Assembly (NCBI GenBank): GCA_029582155.1
Contig: CM055894.1
Span: forward strand, 34,028,632 to 34,092,631
DNA: 64,000 bases
From: Panopea generosa
Taxonomy: Eukaryota; Mollusca; Bivalvia; Adapedonta; Hiatellidae
Direction of reading: 5' to 3'
Part shown: one piece after another, positions 33,730 to 45,921 of the stretch
How the letters are laid out: the number at the start of each line of letters is the position of its first letter
Position numbering within the stretch: the first letter of the stretch is position 1
Translations under genes and position numbers: made by a program
Notes under the pieces: model-generated
Told to the model about the DNA's origin: nothing
The model's input: only the letters and a program-made list of their open reading frames with translations
The model's database searches: none

Positions 33730-35635
33730 CTTTGATTGTTTACTTTAATTTAGTACCCAAGATATTGAGAATGAAAGTTCTACAATGGTGTTTTGTGAAT
33801 GGAAGCTGAACAATGGTATATTGTGGATGAAAACTGTACAATGGTATATTGTGAATGAAAGTTGTACAACATAATATTGTGAATAAAAACTCTACAGTGG
33901 TATACTGTGAATGAATGTTGTACAATGGTATATTGTGAATGAAAACTCTACAATGGTATATTGTGAATGAAAGTTGTACAACATAATATTGTGAATAAAA
34001 ACTCTACAGTGGTATACTGTGAATGAATGTTGTACAATGGTATATTGTGAATGAAAACTCTACAATGGTATATTGTGAATAAAATTTGTACAATGGTATA
34101 TTGTGAACCAATGTTGTAAAATGGTATATTGTGAATGAAGACTGTACAATGGTATATTGTGAATGAAAACTGTCCAATAGTATATTGTGAATGAAAACTA
34201 TTCAAAAGTATATTGCGAATAAAAACTGTACAATGATATATTGTGAATGGAAATTGTACAGTGGTATAATGTGAATGAAGACTGTACAATGGTATATTGT
34301 GAATGAAAACTGTCCAATAGTATATTGTGAATGAAAACTGTTCAATAGTATATTGCGAATAAAAACTGTACAATGATATATTGTGAATGGAAATTTTACA
34401 GTGGTATAATGTGAATGAAAATTGTACAATGATGTATTGTGAATAAAAGTTGTACAATGGTATATTGTAGATAAAAACTGTACAATGGTATATTGTCAAT
34501 GAAAACTGTACAATGGTATATTGTAAATGAAAGCTGAACAATGGTATATTGTGAATGAACGTTGTACAATGATATATTGTGAATGAAAGCAGTACAGTGG
34601 TATATTGTGGATGAATGTTATACTATTGCATATTGTGAATGAAAGCTGTACAATGGTATATTGTGAACAGACGCTGTACACTTGTATATTGTGAATTAAA
34701 GTTTTACAATGGTATATTGTCAAAGAAATTTGTACAATGGTATATTGTGAATGAAAACTATACAATGGTATATTGTGAATGAAAAACTTACAATGGTATC
34801 ATTTGGATAAAAAATGTACAATAGTATATTGTGAATCAAAACTCTAAAATGTTATATTGTGAATAGAATCTGTACAATGGTAACTTGTGAATGAAAGTTG
34901 TACACTGGTATATTATGACTGAAAGTTGTACAATGATATATTATGGATGGAAGTTGTACAATGATATATTGTGGATGAAAACTGTACAATGGTTTATTCT
35001 GAATGAATGTTGTACAATGCTATAATGTGATTGGAAACTGTTCAATGATATATTGTGAATGAAAACAGTACAATGGTATATTGTGAATGAAAATTTAACA
35101 ACGGTATATTGTGAATGAATGTAGTTCAATGATATATTTGGGATGAAAACTGTGATGAAAGCTGTACAATGGTATATTGTGAATGAATCTTGTACAATAG
35201 TATATGGTGATTGTAAACTATTCAATGGTATATTGTGAATGAAAACTGTACAATGGTATATTGTGAATGAAAATTTTACAATGGTATATTGTAAATGAAT
35301 GTAGTTTAATGATATATTTGGGATGAAAACTATACAATGGTCTATTGTCAACGAAAACAGTACAATGGTATATTGTATTGTGAATGAAAACTGTACAATG
35401 GTATATTGTCAATGAATGTAGTTCAATGATGTATTTGGGATGAAAACTGTGATGAAAGCTGTACAATGGTATATTGTGAATGAATGTTGTTCAATGGTAT
35501 ATTGTGATTGTAAACTATTCAATGGTATATTGTAAATGAAAACTGTACAATGGTATATTGTGAATGAATTTTTTACAATGGATTATTGTGAATGAATGGA
35601 GTTCAATGATATATTTGGGATGAAAACTGTACAAT
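33730..35635. repeat. 28-bp minisatellite of about 67 units
   Basis: The unit is TGTACAATGGTATATTGTG followed by AATGAAAAC. A larger duplication is visible (33885-33957 resembles 33970-34045; 34140-34250 resembles 34275-34390; blocks near 35080-35250 recur near 35400-35560). The minus-strand ORFs (up to 197 codons, 33948-34541) arise because three units give 28 codons without a stop; they are not genes. Confidence 0.93.
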
Positions 35636-35639
35636 GACA

Positions 35640-36660
35640 AATTGCCTTACTGGCTAATAAATTAAGCTTTGTACTTATCTCTATTTTTTCTATTCACCAC
35701 ATTTCAATTGAATACTCTTCAGCATCTCTTATAAATTATCTCGATTTACATACATTTTAACTGATAGGACATTATAATCCTTACGCAAGACTAACATTAT
35801 AATGCCGCATAAAGCATCTTATCTATGCAAGTACCTATTAATTTTCAGGTTAATTCAAATATAAATACTTTTGTCATACCATATATTAAACGATGTATTG
35901 AACCGCATGGTTTAACAACAAAAACATACGTTCACTAATATGTCTTACACGAGTTTACAGAACAACCGTTTGCATGGAACTTGCAGATCAGGACCAAAGC
36001 GTGTATATTCGTTGTCAGTATTAAATATTACTGCCAATATGTTTAATATCAAAGACAATTTATTATGTTATTATTTTGTCTGAAATCATGAGATATAACA
36101 CAAAAAGTAACTCATTTCCATGTTACTTCAGTAGATATCATATATAAAGTATTACAATTCTATTGATTTGTATTAGCCCACTCCCAATTCCAACCGACCT
36201 CACTACCACACAAACACCACAAAAATAACTAAACTTGGTCAATCTCCTGTGACAACTAAATAAGATATCCTCTTGGACAAGTTTCATTAATTATAAAAAC
36301 GGAAAATAATATTTATCAATATCTACATAGGAATCGTGTTATCTAGCATAATATTGTTCATAATTTAAATTATATTCACTTCTTTCAATTAAATGTATCT
36401 CTGTTGTATCCACCAAAGTGATTCACAATATCAGTGCCTATTTTAGAGAACCAGGACTAAGCATTTTGTTTGAGAGGTTACAGAGTCCAGTGTTGGATAT
36501 CGACCAAGCGACACTCTATGACTAGCATATTCCCCGCCTGTGTTTGCGAGTAAGATATTATTATATTTGTTGATATGCTACTAACTGTGTAACAAGTACT
36601 ATAACTGAATAATGATAAAGAATATACATTGGATATAAAACATGAATAACAAATATTAAC
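35640..36660. other. Non-coding stretch
   Basis: AT-rich, nothing recognised. Confidence 0.4.
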
Positions 36661-36661
36661 C

Positions 36662-36740
36662 CAAGAGTTTTCTTCGGAGGAATGCTTTTTCCCTGCTCGG
36701 ACATTTTGTATAATAAGTTTTCGTCTCCGAATCATCACTG
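36662..36740 (-). CDS. Possible cytoplasmic-tail exon (minus strand)
   Basis: A good acceptor (GTGTTGCAG on the minus strand) precedes TGATGATTCGGAGACG. In one frame it reads MIRRRKLIIQNVRAGKKHSS then EENSWVN, the kind of basic stop-transfer sequence that follows a membrane helix. In another it reads DDSETKTYYTKCPSREKAF and then a stop. It lies downstream of the Ig-like and transmembrane exons on the same strand, but the splice phase does not fit the observed frame of the transmembrane exon, so the link is tentative. Confidence 0.35.
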
Positions 36741-36749
36741 CAACACCAA

Positions 36750-38640
36750 GGAATTCATTATCAAGTGATAATAGTCAATAAATTCATAATCAATTAAAAA
36801 CACATATTACAATATCGAAAACATAATCGTGGAAATAAATGAAATGATATTTTTTACATTTAAATTATCAAACTGTTATCACATTATTTTGACGTCTTTT
36901 TACATTTTTGCACCAACAGTTAATTGAAATATATTTAAATTTTGCAAACCACATTGCATAATAAACATGATCATTTGTATTTAATGTATCTATTTCAAAT
37001 TTATTTGAACTATGAATTAAATAATCAAACGAAACAGATGTAAAGAATCATATTCGTCAATAAAACACCGAATAGAACAAAATATCAATTAATCGTATAG
37101 ATTAATCATGGCTGACAAGACACGAACAAATCCTGGTTTTCTTAAAACTCTTTTCATATCTTCTTTTATTCTTAAATTATCTAACCTTACATCAAACCTT
37201 GTTTATTTATACAAAGTGTGATATATGGAAATAACGCAAATAAAACTAAGTAAGTATATATAATCAATTATTTTATCTCGCAATATACTTTGTATTCATA
37301 TCGTATGCAAAATAAAATATTAAACAAACAAACATATAACACAAAAGCTTGAACTGTTGTTATAATCAACTTTGGATATATATTCAGCGGAAAATCTACT
37401 CTAGGTCATACACAATCTAATATTATTATTGTTAATTTTCCCGTGAGAAAACGGTATTTAATAACAATAAAATGATGCTTTAAAATGTAATTCAATTAAT
37501 TTCGTCTATTCTAATAATATAGTTTTATTGCATAAAATAGACGAAGATCGGTAATAGTTTTAACTAGCATTATGATGTTTATTGGTACACAATGCAGCAA
37601 AAAAAAACAGACAGCAAAATAATAGAAAAAATGTCGAGACCTTAGCATACTTCACACGTCAAACTAAAACAAAGAGTAAATAAACAATATATTTAATACA
37701 AACATTATGTGCATATAAAGAGAAATTATCAAAGGAATGGCAAGCTATTTTTTTTTTAAATTGTATCATTATACGCTTTAATTCTATTTGTTAAAATTTC
37801 ATGAGATATAAACAGACATACATGTAAGAGGGGAAAAGTGAGAACATTTCGCTGGTAGCATGTTAGTTCATATCAAATATTCAACCAAAATTATATATAT
37901 ATATATATTTTTTATATTTAAATTATGATATGGCTTATTTGAACTCGATTAATAATACTATGTACTGTTTTATATTTATCCAGCACAAGGATACCATGTC
38001 ATGTAGAGGATGTTGCATCCTTTAGTTGAAGTTGATATCAATTAAACATAAACTGCAACTACCAAATTTCATTTAATTTATCTCACATTTGCTTTAGATT
38101 TGTTGTTGTAATTACAATTTGCTATAATATAGTACAATTTTACCAGAATTATACAACAATACGCACACTTGTCCAAAGGTGCATCCTATATCGTATTCAA
38201 TGGCACCACTCTAGCCTTTAGCGATCTTTCTTTTTTTCTTTTCGCATAAAGCCACAATACAGCTAACGTGATATGTTTCTAATCATGCAATATATTTATC
38301 AAACACTAAACTTTTCACCACTTTTTGTTTAAAATGAGAAAACAAATTTGTATTTGTCATCGCACTTTCCCTTTAACACAATACGGCAGTTGGTGGATTA
38401 ATGTTACGTGTGACATCGCATGCTGGTGAATTACATGCAGCAAAGAAATAGTTTGATAATAGGTTCAAATATTACAGTGGTTTATTATTTGCTAACTCCA
38501 AGTACTTAATCATAACATGTCTCTGAAATTATATTATAAAATCCTTTTGGCTGAAACATTCGCAACATGCATATACATCATGACACGTTCTTTCAATATC
38601 ACAGACTTATTGTACAATTCGAGCTCTACATATTTTTTTA
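36750..38640. other. Non-coding stretch, probable intron
   Basis: Very AT-rich, with an (AT)n run at 37893-37910. Nothing else recognised. Confidence 0.4.
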
Positions 38641-38739
38641 AATGAAAATCGAAACTATCCTTGTATGACTATGAACGTGAAGTATACATATTGTTTTGTA
38701 GAACCGTTTTTGACAACTATTCCTCTTCCATTTTAGCCT

Positions 38740-38900
38740 CGTTAAATCAGATCATTTTTCTACAACTGTTGCTGTCTTTTCACAAAATTATTCAATTTTA
38801 TACACTTATAGTTGCGATTACTTTACCAGGTGAATGCGTATTTGATCTTTTTAGAAGGAATTCTTATCTTTGTAATCGCATTGTTATGTCTTCTCAAACA
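38740..38900 (+). repeat. Second copy of the duplicated segment at 33385-33545
   Basis: Shares about 160 bp of clearly alignable sequence with the first copy in the same orientation, 5.35 kb away. The plus-strand frame 38661-38921 covers it but is not kept in the other copy. Confidence 0.6.
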
Positions 38901-39026
38901 CAGAGCATACAACAAAATTAATTGATTTACAAATTCAAAGAATTCTTATATACTCACACATATACATTAATGCTACCAAATGCATATGGCCTGCAAGGCT
39001 AAAAGTAATTTAATTAAAGTACATAC

Positions 39027-39118
39027 CTATTATTACAGCAATATTTTCAATGTCATCACCACAACAATGATGACTGTGTTAGGTACACGTTCACGAGTTC
39101 CAATGTCATTTTCGTTAT
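39027..39118 (-). CDS. Probable transmembrane exon of the Ig-like gene
   Basis: Acceptor TTTTAATTTTTAG on the minus strand. Entered in phase 1, as the Ig exon requires, it reads NENDIGTRERVPNTVIIVVV, then MTLKILL, then a stop at 39033-39035. A strong-looking donor (ATAG/GTATGT) follows at 39026, which would suit an exon in another frame. The hydrophobic stretch right after an extracellular domain suggests a membrane anchor. Either the protein ends here with almost no tail, or this copy has lost its frame. Confidence 0.5.
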
Positions 39119-39129
39119 CTAAAAATTAA

Positions 39130-40730
39130 AATTACTGCTGTGTTTGATTGAGAATTGTTTTTATGTGTGATAAAGCTGCTATATCGTAACATAATCTATA
39201 TTGCTATCTTAATATTTGTACTAGTGTTATATATTTAAAACGACTATTTTCCACATGTACCTTGCGTGAAACTAATGCTAATCTAGACCTGTTGATAGCA
39301 ATCCATTAGATAAATAACTATAGTCATGTTTTGTTGAAATATAGAGGACTAATACAGGACGTTAAATGAAAATAATATATCGTTAATCCATCGGTGCCAT
39401 AAATTTGCAATTAACTCCACACTTTCTCGCGTCTTCACATAAAAAAACGATACAGTTTCAATACAATAGCAACGCCTAAATGTTCTATCATATTCGGCAT
39501 ATGTGTATGGTGTTATAAACATACATGTTAAGCAAAATCTAAATACATTGTTACTATAAAGAAGGACATAGCCCACTGCTCATAACCTAAGAGGGATGTA
39601 TGATAGCCATTGATTCATGTCGGATATAACGCACATTCTCAATTTAGAAAAAATAAGGTTGAACATAGTAAGCTCAATATATTATAAAAAAGTGTTTGTA
39701 TCATTGAGTTTGATAAGATGCATTTTAAAATGGGGTCTACGCCATATACAAGATTATATATACCATGTTCATTTTTTTTTTTAGCATCTTTTTTGGACGA
39801 AAGTGGCTTGATTAAATGACCCCATCGATAACGTAAGTATTCATTAAACGGCTATTCACTAGACGACTGGGTCACGAAGGTCCATAGAGATGATGTTATA
39901 GTAAAATTCAAACAACACATATTATTAACATAGGCAGGTGGTACTATGTGGTGAACGGACAGAAACATTGTGTACTTTTACTTGGTGTTGTTATTATTTC
40001 AGATTATTTGTTGTCATTGCCATCACAAAGTGACACTCGGGAATGAAACACCACTCAAATTGGTGCGCGCTGAACGAGGGTATTGCATAATGAATTAATA
40101 CTCATCATGCTATGTTCTTGATTGCATTCTGTGCTTGTAAGGGAATTTCAATCATATGCAATGGTAGTTATATAATCTTGTTATGTATTAATATCATTTA
40201 ATAACACTCTTGCATTTTGAGTTTCGAAAAGGAATAAACTGACCGATTGATGACATGCACATAACAATTATATATATATTATTACATATTAAAAACTACA
40301 TAGTTTACAGTCTAGAAAAACGATCAATTAATTTCAGATGCATCTATTGACAATGATTCAATGCAAGCTTGTGTAAAACTATGACAAACCAACATATTGT
40401 CTTAGTCATGCTTTATTTTAGATAAATTGAATAGCATTTTTTGTATTGTTATAATAGGATTCAAGCAATATAACATGTTTTGTGTTGAATCCGATTCTAT
40501 CAATACACAATATGATGTTACATTTATCTAAAATAAAGCATGGAAAAGAAACGATGCGTATATTAAAAACCAGCAAGGCAAACATTCCTACATATTCAGT
40601 ATATGTTTAAACTGATATGGACCCGTCCCGACGACCTCAGTAGTGAAAGTTAATGATCTTACAAGATCTTAAGGCAGTGCCTCTGCCACTGTGCTAGTTT
40701 TTTATGATGAAAATATAAACTTACGTTTTT
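39130..40730. other. Intron-like non-coding stretch
   Basis: A 75-codon minus ORF at 39349-39576 has no splice support. A local inverted repeat occurs: TCATGCTTTATTTTAGATAA (40407-40427) against TTATCTAAAATAAAGCATG (40525-40543). Confidence 0.4.
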
Positions 40731-40736
40731 ACTTAC

Positions 40737-41105
40737 ATGTGCCTATTTCGCATTGAATAACGGTTTGTTGTTGTGTTCCACTTTGTGTAGTTCCATTTAA
40801 TAAGGAAAAGTCAACTCCCCATGTTTTATTAAAATCTGCACTTTCTAATGACTGAACAGTTAGACGGTATTTAGGTGCAGATGAACAATCTAGTGACATT
40901 CTTCTGCCTTCAGGAAATCCAGTTGGTATGGCAAACCGGAAACTACAGGTGGAATTGGCTGCAATCATACCGGATAAACCCCCGGTTATAGTCCATATAA
41001 CACCGTCAGCTGGTGTCAATCCTTTGTATTCCGCCTCTAACGTCAAATCATCATTTACGTTATAACAAGTTCTCGTGGTTGTAAGGCATACATCGTGTCC
41101 TTTGC
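40737..41105 (-). CDS. Ig-like extracellular domain exon
   Basis: A 369-nt exon with acceptor CAATTCTTAG and donor ACAT/GTAAGT, phase 1 at both ends: the symmetrical 1-1 layout typical of Ig-fold exons. The 123-residue product has LTLEAEYKGLTPADGVIWTI (strand B region and core Trp), then six Cys in total and three N-glycosylation sites (NST, NKT, NGT), ending YRLTVQSLESADFNKTWGVD, FSLLNGTT and IQCEIGT. It has the look of a diverged Ig domain: the B-strand Cys position is not obvious, and YRLTVQSLESAD occupies the place of the E-F strands. A surface or secreted glycoprotein is inferred. Other exons of the ectodomain were not found; the transposon copy at 41185 starts only 80 bp upstream in the intron. 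Confidence 0.78.
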
Positions 41106-41184
41106 CTAAGAATTGAAAAGTATACACTTTGAAATTATGCAACAGGAATATAATTAATAATTCAATTTCTATTTAAAACCTAGC

Positions 41185-43098
41185 TACAGACCCTAAACCG
41201 CTCAAGTACCCCATAATTGCACTCCGTTTGCGCTCAGTTTGCACTCCGTTCGCGGTCCGTTCGCGCTTAGTTCGCGCTCCGTTCGCGCTCCGTTTGTGTG
41301 CACTCGATTAAAAGCGGTTAATTTAATGCACTCACAAACGCAAGTATTCGCTCACGAGCGCTGTATATCTGAGTGCTCTATTTAATACTCCTCTTAGCGT
41401 TCGCTTCCTTCAGCGTTCACTCAACGTTCAGTTCGGTTTCCGGCCCATAAACAATCGCAACATCTCAACTCTTAAAATGATTCTATATATTGCCTTTTTA
41501 ATTTAATCTGTTCTAATGGAGCAATAAAATGTATCTATGGGATTTAGTCAAGGTTAATTAATTCATAATCCGATTGTTTGTCTACATATTATGTTACCTG
41601 CTGGGCGAAAGGTTGTAAATTTCCGATAAACTAGTATCGATAGTAGGCATGTTTAACGGAAATGTCTATGTTTTGATATGTGATCAGTGGTCTGGGTGAT
41701 CAAAGAATATCGCACATTATACCGGCTTCTGTTATCCGGACCGACATGTGTTTGCGTCAGTATCTTCTTTGATATACCGTAAGCCGTTTGTTACAGGAAA
41801 GCAATAAAGTTTGTCCACAAATTTTACAGATACATCATCAACATAAACTAAATATATTGTTATTAATAATTAAATTTAATTAATAATTCCATACTGTTGA
41901 TACCTCGTTGGCCTTATAATAATCCATAAATCTGCTCAGTGTAAGCAGTGACTTAACAACATGTGGATATATCACTGGTTTTGTTAATTTTCAAACTAAA
42001 AAAAGCTTTATAATCAATAATATGCAATAATTTATTATAATCCGTGCAATGCAATTCAACATTATAATAAATGATTTTTGAAAAATAATAATCTTGTTCT
42101 GTTTTTCTCGATTTGGGTCCAAATGTGGTTCACTTAACTTAAAAAAGATATTCTGATAGTTTAAGTTTTTCTAATTATTTTCGTTATCATTATGTATATA
42201 AATATACTTGCAATGAACTTTTTTCAGTGGGTTTCTCAAATTATTCTTTTACTGATAGTATGATTTATGTTAATATATTATTTAAAATGACAAACTATAT
42301 TAAACTTGTTTGAAACTACACCCACTGTGCTATACCGCTAATTATATGACACGCAGCAACACACCCGTGGTGTTAATTACGTTATGTCACATGCCAGTGA
42401 GAGCCGTGTCAATTAGGTTATATGCTAAAGCGTGACTTATCGGTCTGTTGACCACGGAAGTTATGTATGATTTCATTTTGATTGTAATTCGTGCCAGATG
42501 GATGAATCTTAATTGAGCCAACATTATATGATTGAAAAGAAAAGATAAAAAAGGAAAACTGCCAGCCAATTGCCAATTAACAACAAATAAAAAAAAACAT
42601 TTCAGATATTGGTTATTCGAAGTTTCAGAACGCTTAAGTATGAAAATATCATGATGTTAATATTATCAAATTAACGAACCGAAAACCCCACGCCAGTTCT
42701 GAATGAATGGTAGAAAGTACTGCCATAGCGATTTCGTATAAAAAAACAGATACAACTAAAAATCAGAATTGTTAATTTACAAAATAAATCAATCCTACAA
42801 TTTTAAAACTAATAAAAATTAAAGACATGTCTCTAAATAATTCCTTGTAAAAATGTAGTATTTTATTTGTATTATTTTTTACTTTCATTATTTGTTGTTG
42901 TTTTTTTTGTTTTAAATATTATTATCATTGGAGCTATTACTATAATATACTTATTGACTTATTGATTTGTTACAGTTTTTATATTGGATACGTGCATCTG
43001 GTCAGTCGTTCACAATTAATATAACAAGTTAATTACTATTATGAAGGCAGAGTTGCATGGCAATCATCAAAACAGATACCAGTGGTGAGAACCACTTG
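41185..43098 (-). mobile_element. Truncated inverted copy of the 3.8-kb TIR element
   Basis: Starts with the same TIR (TACAGACCCTAAACCGCTC) and 11-bp arrays, and continues as the reverse complement of 22826 back to about 20883. Similarity stops at 43098 (ACCACTTGTA). It lacks the other end, the nested SINE and the AAT tract. Similarity to the first copy is high (by eye above 90% in sampled stretches). It lies in an intron of the Ig-like gene, if that gene continues upstream. Confidence 0.85.
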
Positions 43099-43207
43099 TA
43101 ACACGTTCTGATTCAGATTGGCCCTTTTCTGAAAAGGTCAAAACTATTGATATTTGTAACTTCTGTTCTCGCGTATAAAATCGATATTTGCCATTCCATC
43201 TCTTCAC

Positions 43208-43396
43208 TGGCTGAATTCAGCCAAACTTTATATTTAGAAGTCAGTTTGTAACTTCTGCTTTTGAAGGAAACCATTTTGCTTGCTGGCTGAATTCAGTCAG
43301 TATTGGGCATCTCACAATACATCATGAAAACTACGGAAAGTATTTTATACATTTCATATCGTTCTTCTGTAAAATATGCTTGGCTGAATTCAGTCA
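43208..43396. repeat. Three copies of a 16-bp palindrome
   Basis: TGGCTGAATTCAGCCA (43208-43223, perfect palindrome) and TGGCTGAATTCAGTCA (43284-43299 and 43381-43396), at spacings 76 and 97 bp. Confidence 0.75.
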
Positions 43397-43399
43397 GTA

Positions 43400-45480
43400 G
43401 GACCAAATTTGGTTACCAGACAATTTTGTTAGCGCTCTTTAAGTTTTATGAACGTTTAATATATAAAATGAAATATGAACAAATGATATACTAGAACAAA
43501 ATTTTATAATCCATCTTTTTATTATTTGATAATGTATTTTGCAAGTTTTAATAAGATCCTTAGCCTGTAATATGCTAATATACATTATACAAAAATTCAA
43601 TGTCGCCAAATTTGGCTCTAACGAAATATAGCTGTTTAGTTTAAATGCAAATAAAATAGTATCTAATAAATATAAGCTGTACTAATGGGAAGTGATTATT
43701 TAATCCAAATATGAAACAAGAATGTGAAATGTATAAAAACAAACATCAGAATAAAAAAGGGTTTTATGGTTAAATCTCTGTAGGCTTATGATACGTTCGA
43801 ATCACTTAACAAGGCCAAATCATGATTTAAACAAACTATTAGGTGATCATAATTATGTTTATCCTTCATATTAATATACAGAAAACGCACGCACGCACGC
43901 ACACACATGTATATACAGTATTATGGTTTAAAACATCTCTAGTTTTAGAGATGCCTTTTCCTTTTAAATGATTGACACCCAAAACCATTTCAATATTATC
44001 GTGGGATCAGACTACATAACTGTACTACCTATCGAGTAGTTATATCCTGTCATTTGTAGTTTCTGAGAAAGATATTTTAAAACACTTCTCTAAATAATTA
44101 TGCCTGAGTAAATATTTGGTACCATGTGGCTGGGGTGGTCATTACAGCTCAAAGGTGGGATTAAGTTAAATCTAAGATTCATTATTAATGATTGAAATAC
44201 CTTTCGTATATAGTATGATGACCTATGCAAGTTTAAAGCTAATTGTCTTAGACATGGATGTGAAATGTAAATAGCTTTAATGCAGTTTTTAGATTAACAA
44301 AAAATATAACCATAAAATTCATGATAAAACTACACAAATGAACACTTTCAAAACAAATGAATCACAAGTGGGATATAAAATAAAACTTTTTAAGAATTAT
44401 ATTTTTATGACAAACTGAAGTATGTATACTGTAGTTTACAAACATTTGAAACATTTACAAATAAATTGACAAACACATTTTTAACGAAAACCTTATTGTA
44501 ACATTTTTGTTTGTATTTGTAAAATATGATATACCATGTTATTCCCTGAACATTTTCAAGAAACCTGAGGGCAAGCTCTTTTGAGCCATCTTAGGAGGAT
44601 TTTGATCACATGCTTTAGTATTATGCGGATGACTTAATTGTTTATAAGAATAATACAAATATAATAGTACTTTTATATCAAACATATAAAATTTATTTTA
44701 AACATATTTTATTGTTTAGAATATGTCATTATATGAAATAGCAAAAGGGTTTTGGCCGCAAGTTATCCAACATTAAAAGTGGCCCTTTCAAACAACATAT
44801 TATTTACATAAAATATCCAGATGGCAATAACACAATCATATTTATAAAGGTAAATGGAAGAAAATGAAATAGCGGGCATTGTTTAAATATACGCATCCAA
44901 TGCTGATTGCAAATCGGCGGGGGGGGGGGGGGGGGGGGGGGGGGCTTCACTGTGACTTCACTTAAACATTGTTAAATATAAAAATACATGTAGTTTCATC
45001 ATATGAAAAATGCTAGAACTCAATTATTTAGAAAAAAATTTATACCATACATTTTCATGATAAACAATATTGCGGAACATATACTTAATTCTCAATATAT
45101 AACATCATTTAAACGCCAACTTATACATCATGTGTTAACGCACCAAAATACCATGTTTTCATTTAACAAGTTATTTTGAAGTATCTATTATTCATGCTCG
45201 TCTAAGAAATAGTTACAGTATGATATATTTCATCTACAAATTAAAATTATATTCAATATATATATATAATATGAGCATTTAAAACAGGACGCTGAACACT
45301 ATTTCATGCATTGTCCTTAATTTTCGTGCTACATGCCACCTTCATTCTTTAGGTGTTATATGGGAGTGATAATAAAACATGTAAGCAGATGACCGATAAT
45401 CCAAGGATCAATCTTATTGCATTACTTTGAATTTGTATCATTAGTGGAAGAGAAGAAATTGTTTCCCTCTGTTGAAAATA
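43400..45480. other. Non-coding stretch with a 26-base G run
   Basis: 26 consecutive G at 44919-44944. A CGCACGCA microsatellite lies near 43886-43905. No gene recognised. Confidence 0.5.
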
Positions 45481-45486
45481 ACACAT

Positions 45487-45650
45487 ACACTACATATATA
45501 AAGAAAATAACCCTTGTTCCCTGGCTGCCATGTTTTTAAACGGATCAAGTTGATTTTAGCTATTTGGGTAGAGGGTCTCGTACTGATGAACATTTGTACA
45601 AAATTATTTGAAATCTGACCACCGGTTAGTTATTACATGAAAAACTATAT
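45487..45650 (+). repeat. Single unit of interspersed repeat family A
   Basis: TTCCCTGGCTGCCATGTTTT, CGGATCAAGTTGA and GGGTAGAGGGTCTCGTACTG correspond to one internal unit of the copies at 3104 and 12226. Head and tail absent. Confidence 0.55.
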
Positions 45651-45810
45651 CATATTCATGAAACACATAGTGACTTTCAAAAAGTGCAACATTTGTGACA
45701 TAAGTTGAAGTATTTAAAATGAACAATTCAATTGCAAAACAATTTTAAATGTCAAACTGAGTTTGATGACACATTTGAGAACAACCTTAGCTACTATTTT
45801 CTGGTATTAA

Positions 45811-45921
45811 TCAAACATATTTATTTCGTTTCTTGTTCTTGGAGTTAAAACAATTTGCTTCAACAGAAGTCGATGGCGATATGATACTTTCTTTGCTTCC
45901 ACATCTTTTTCCTGAATATAC
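45811..45921 (-). CDS. Unnamed gene, terminal exon
   Basis: Acceptor GTTGTTATTTCAG, phase 0, 36 codons from VYSGKRCGSKESII to KKRNKYV, then TGA. The C-terminus is basic (NSKNKKRNK). Confidence 0.6.
   Translation of the reverse strand, partial: VYSGKRCGSKESIISPSTSVEANCFNSKNKKRNKYV

Noticed and set aside
33948-34541. 197-codon minus-strand frame and its neighbours in the 28-bp array
   Set aside because: Three 28-bp units make 28 stop-free codons; this is a minisatellite artefact with no flanking gene structure.
38661-38921. 86-codon plus-strand gene
   Set aside because: The duplicated segment at 33385-33545 does not keep this frame; treated as a repeat.
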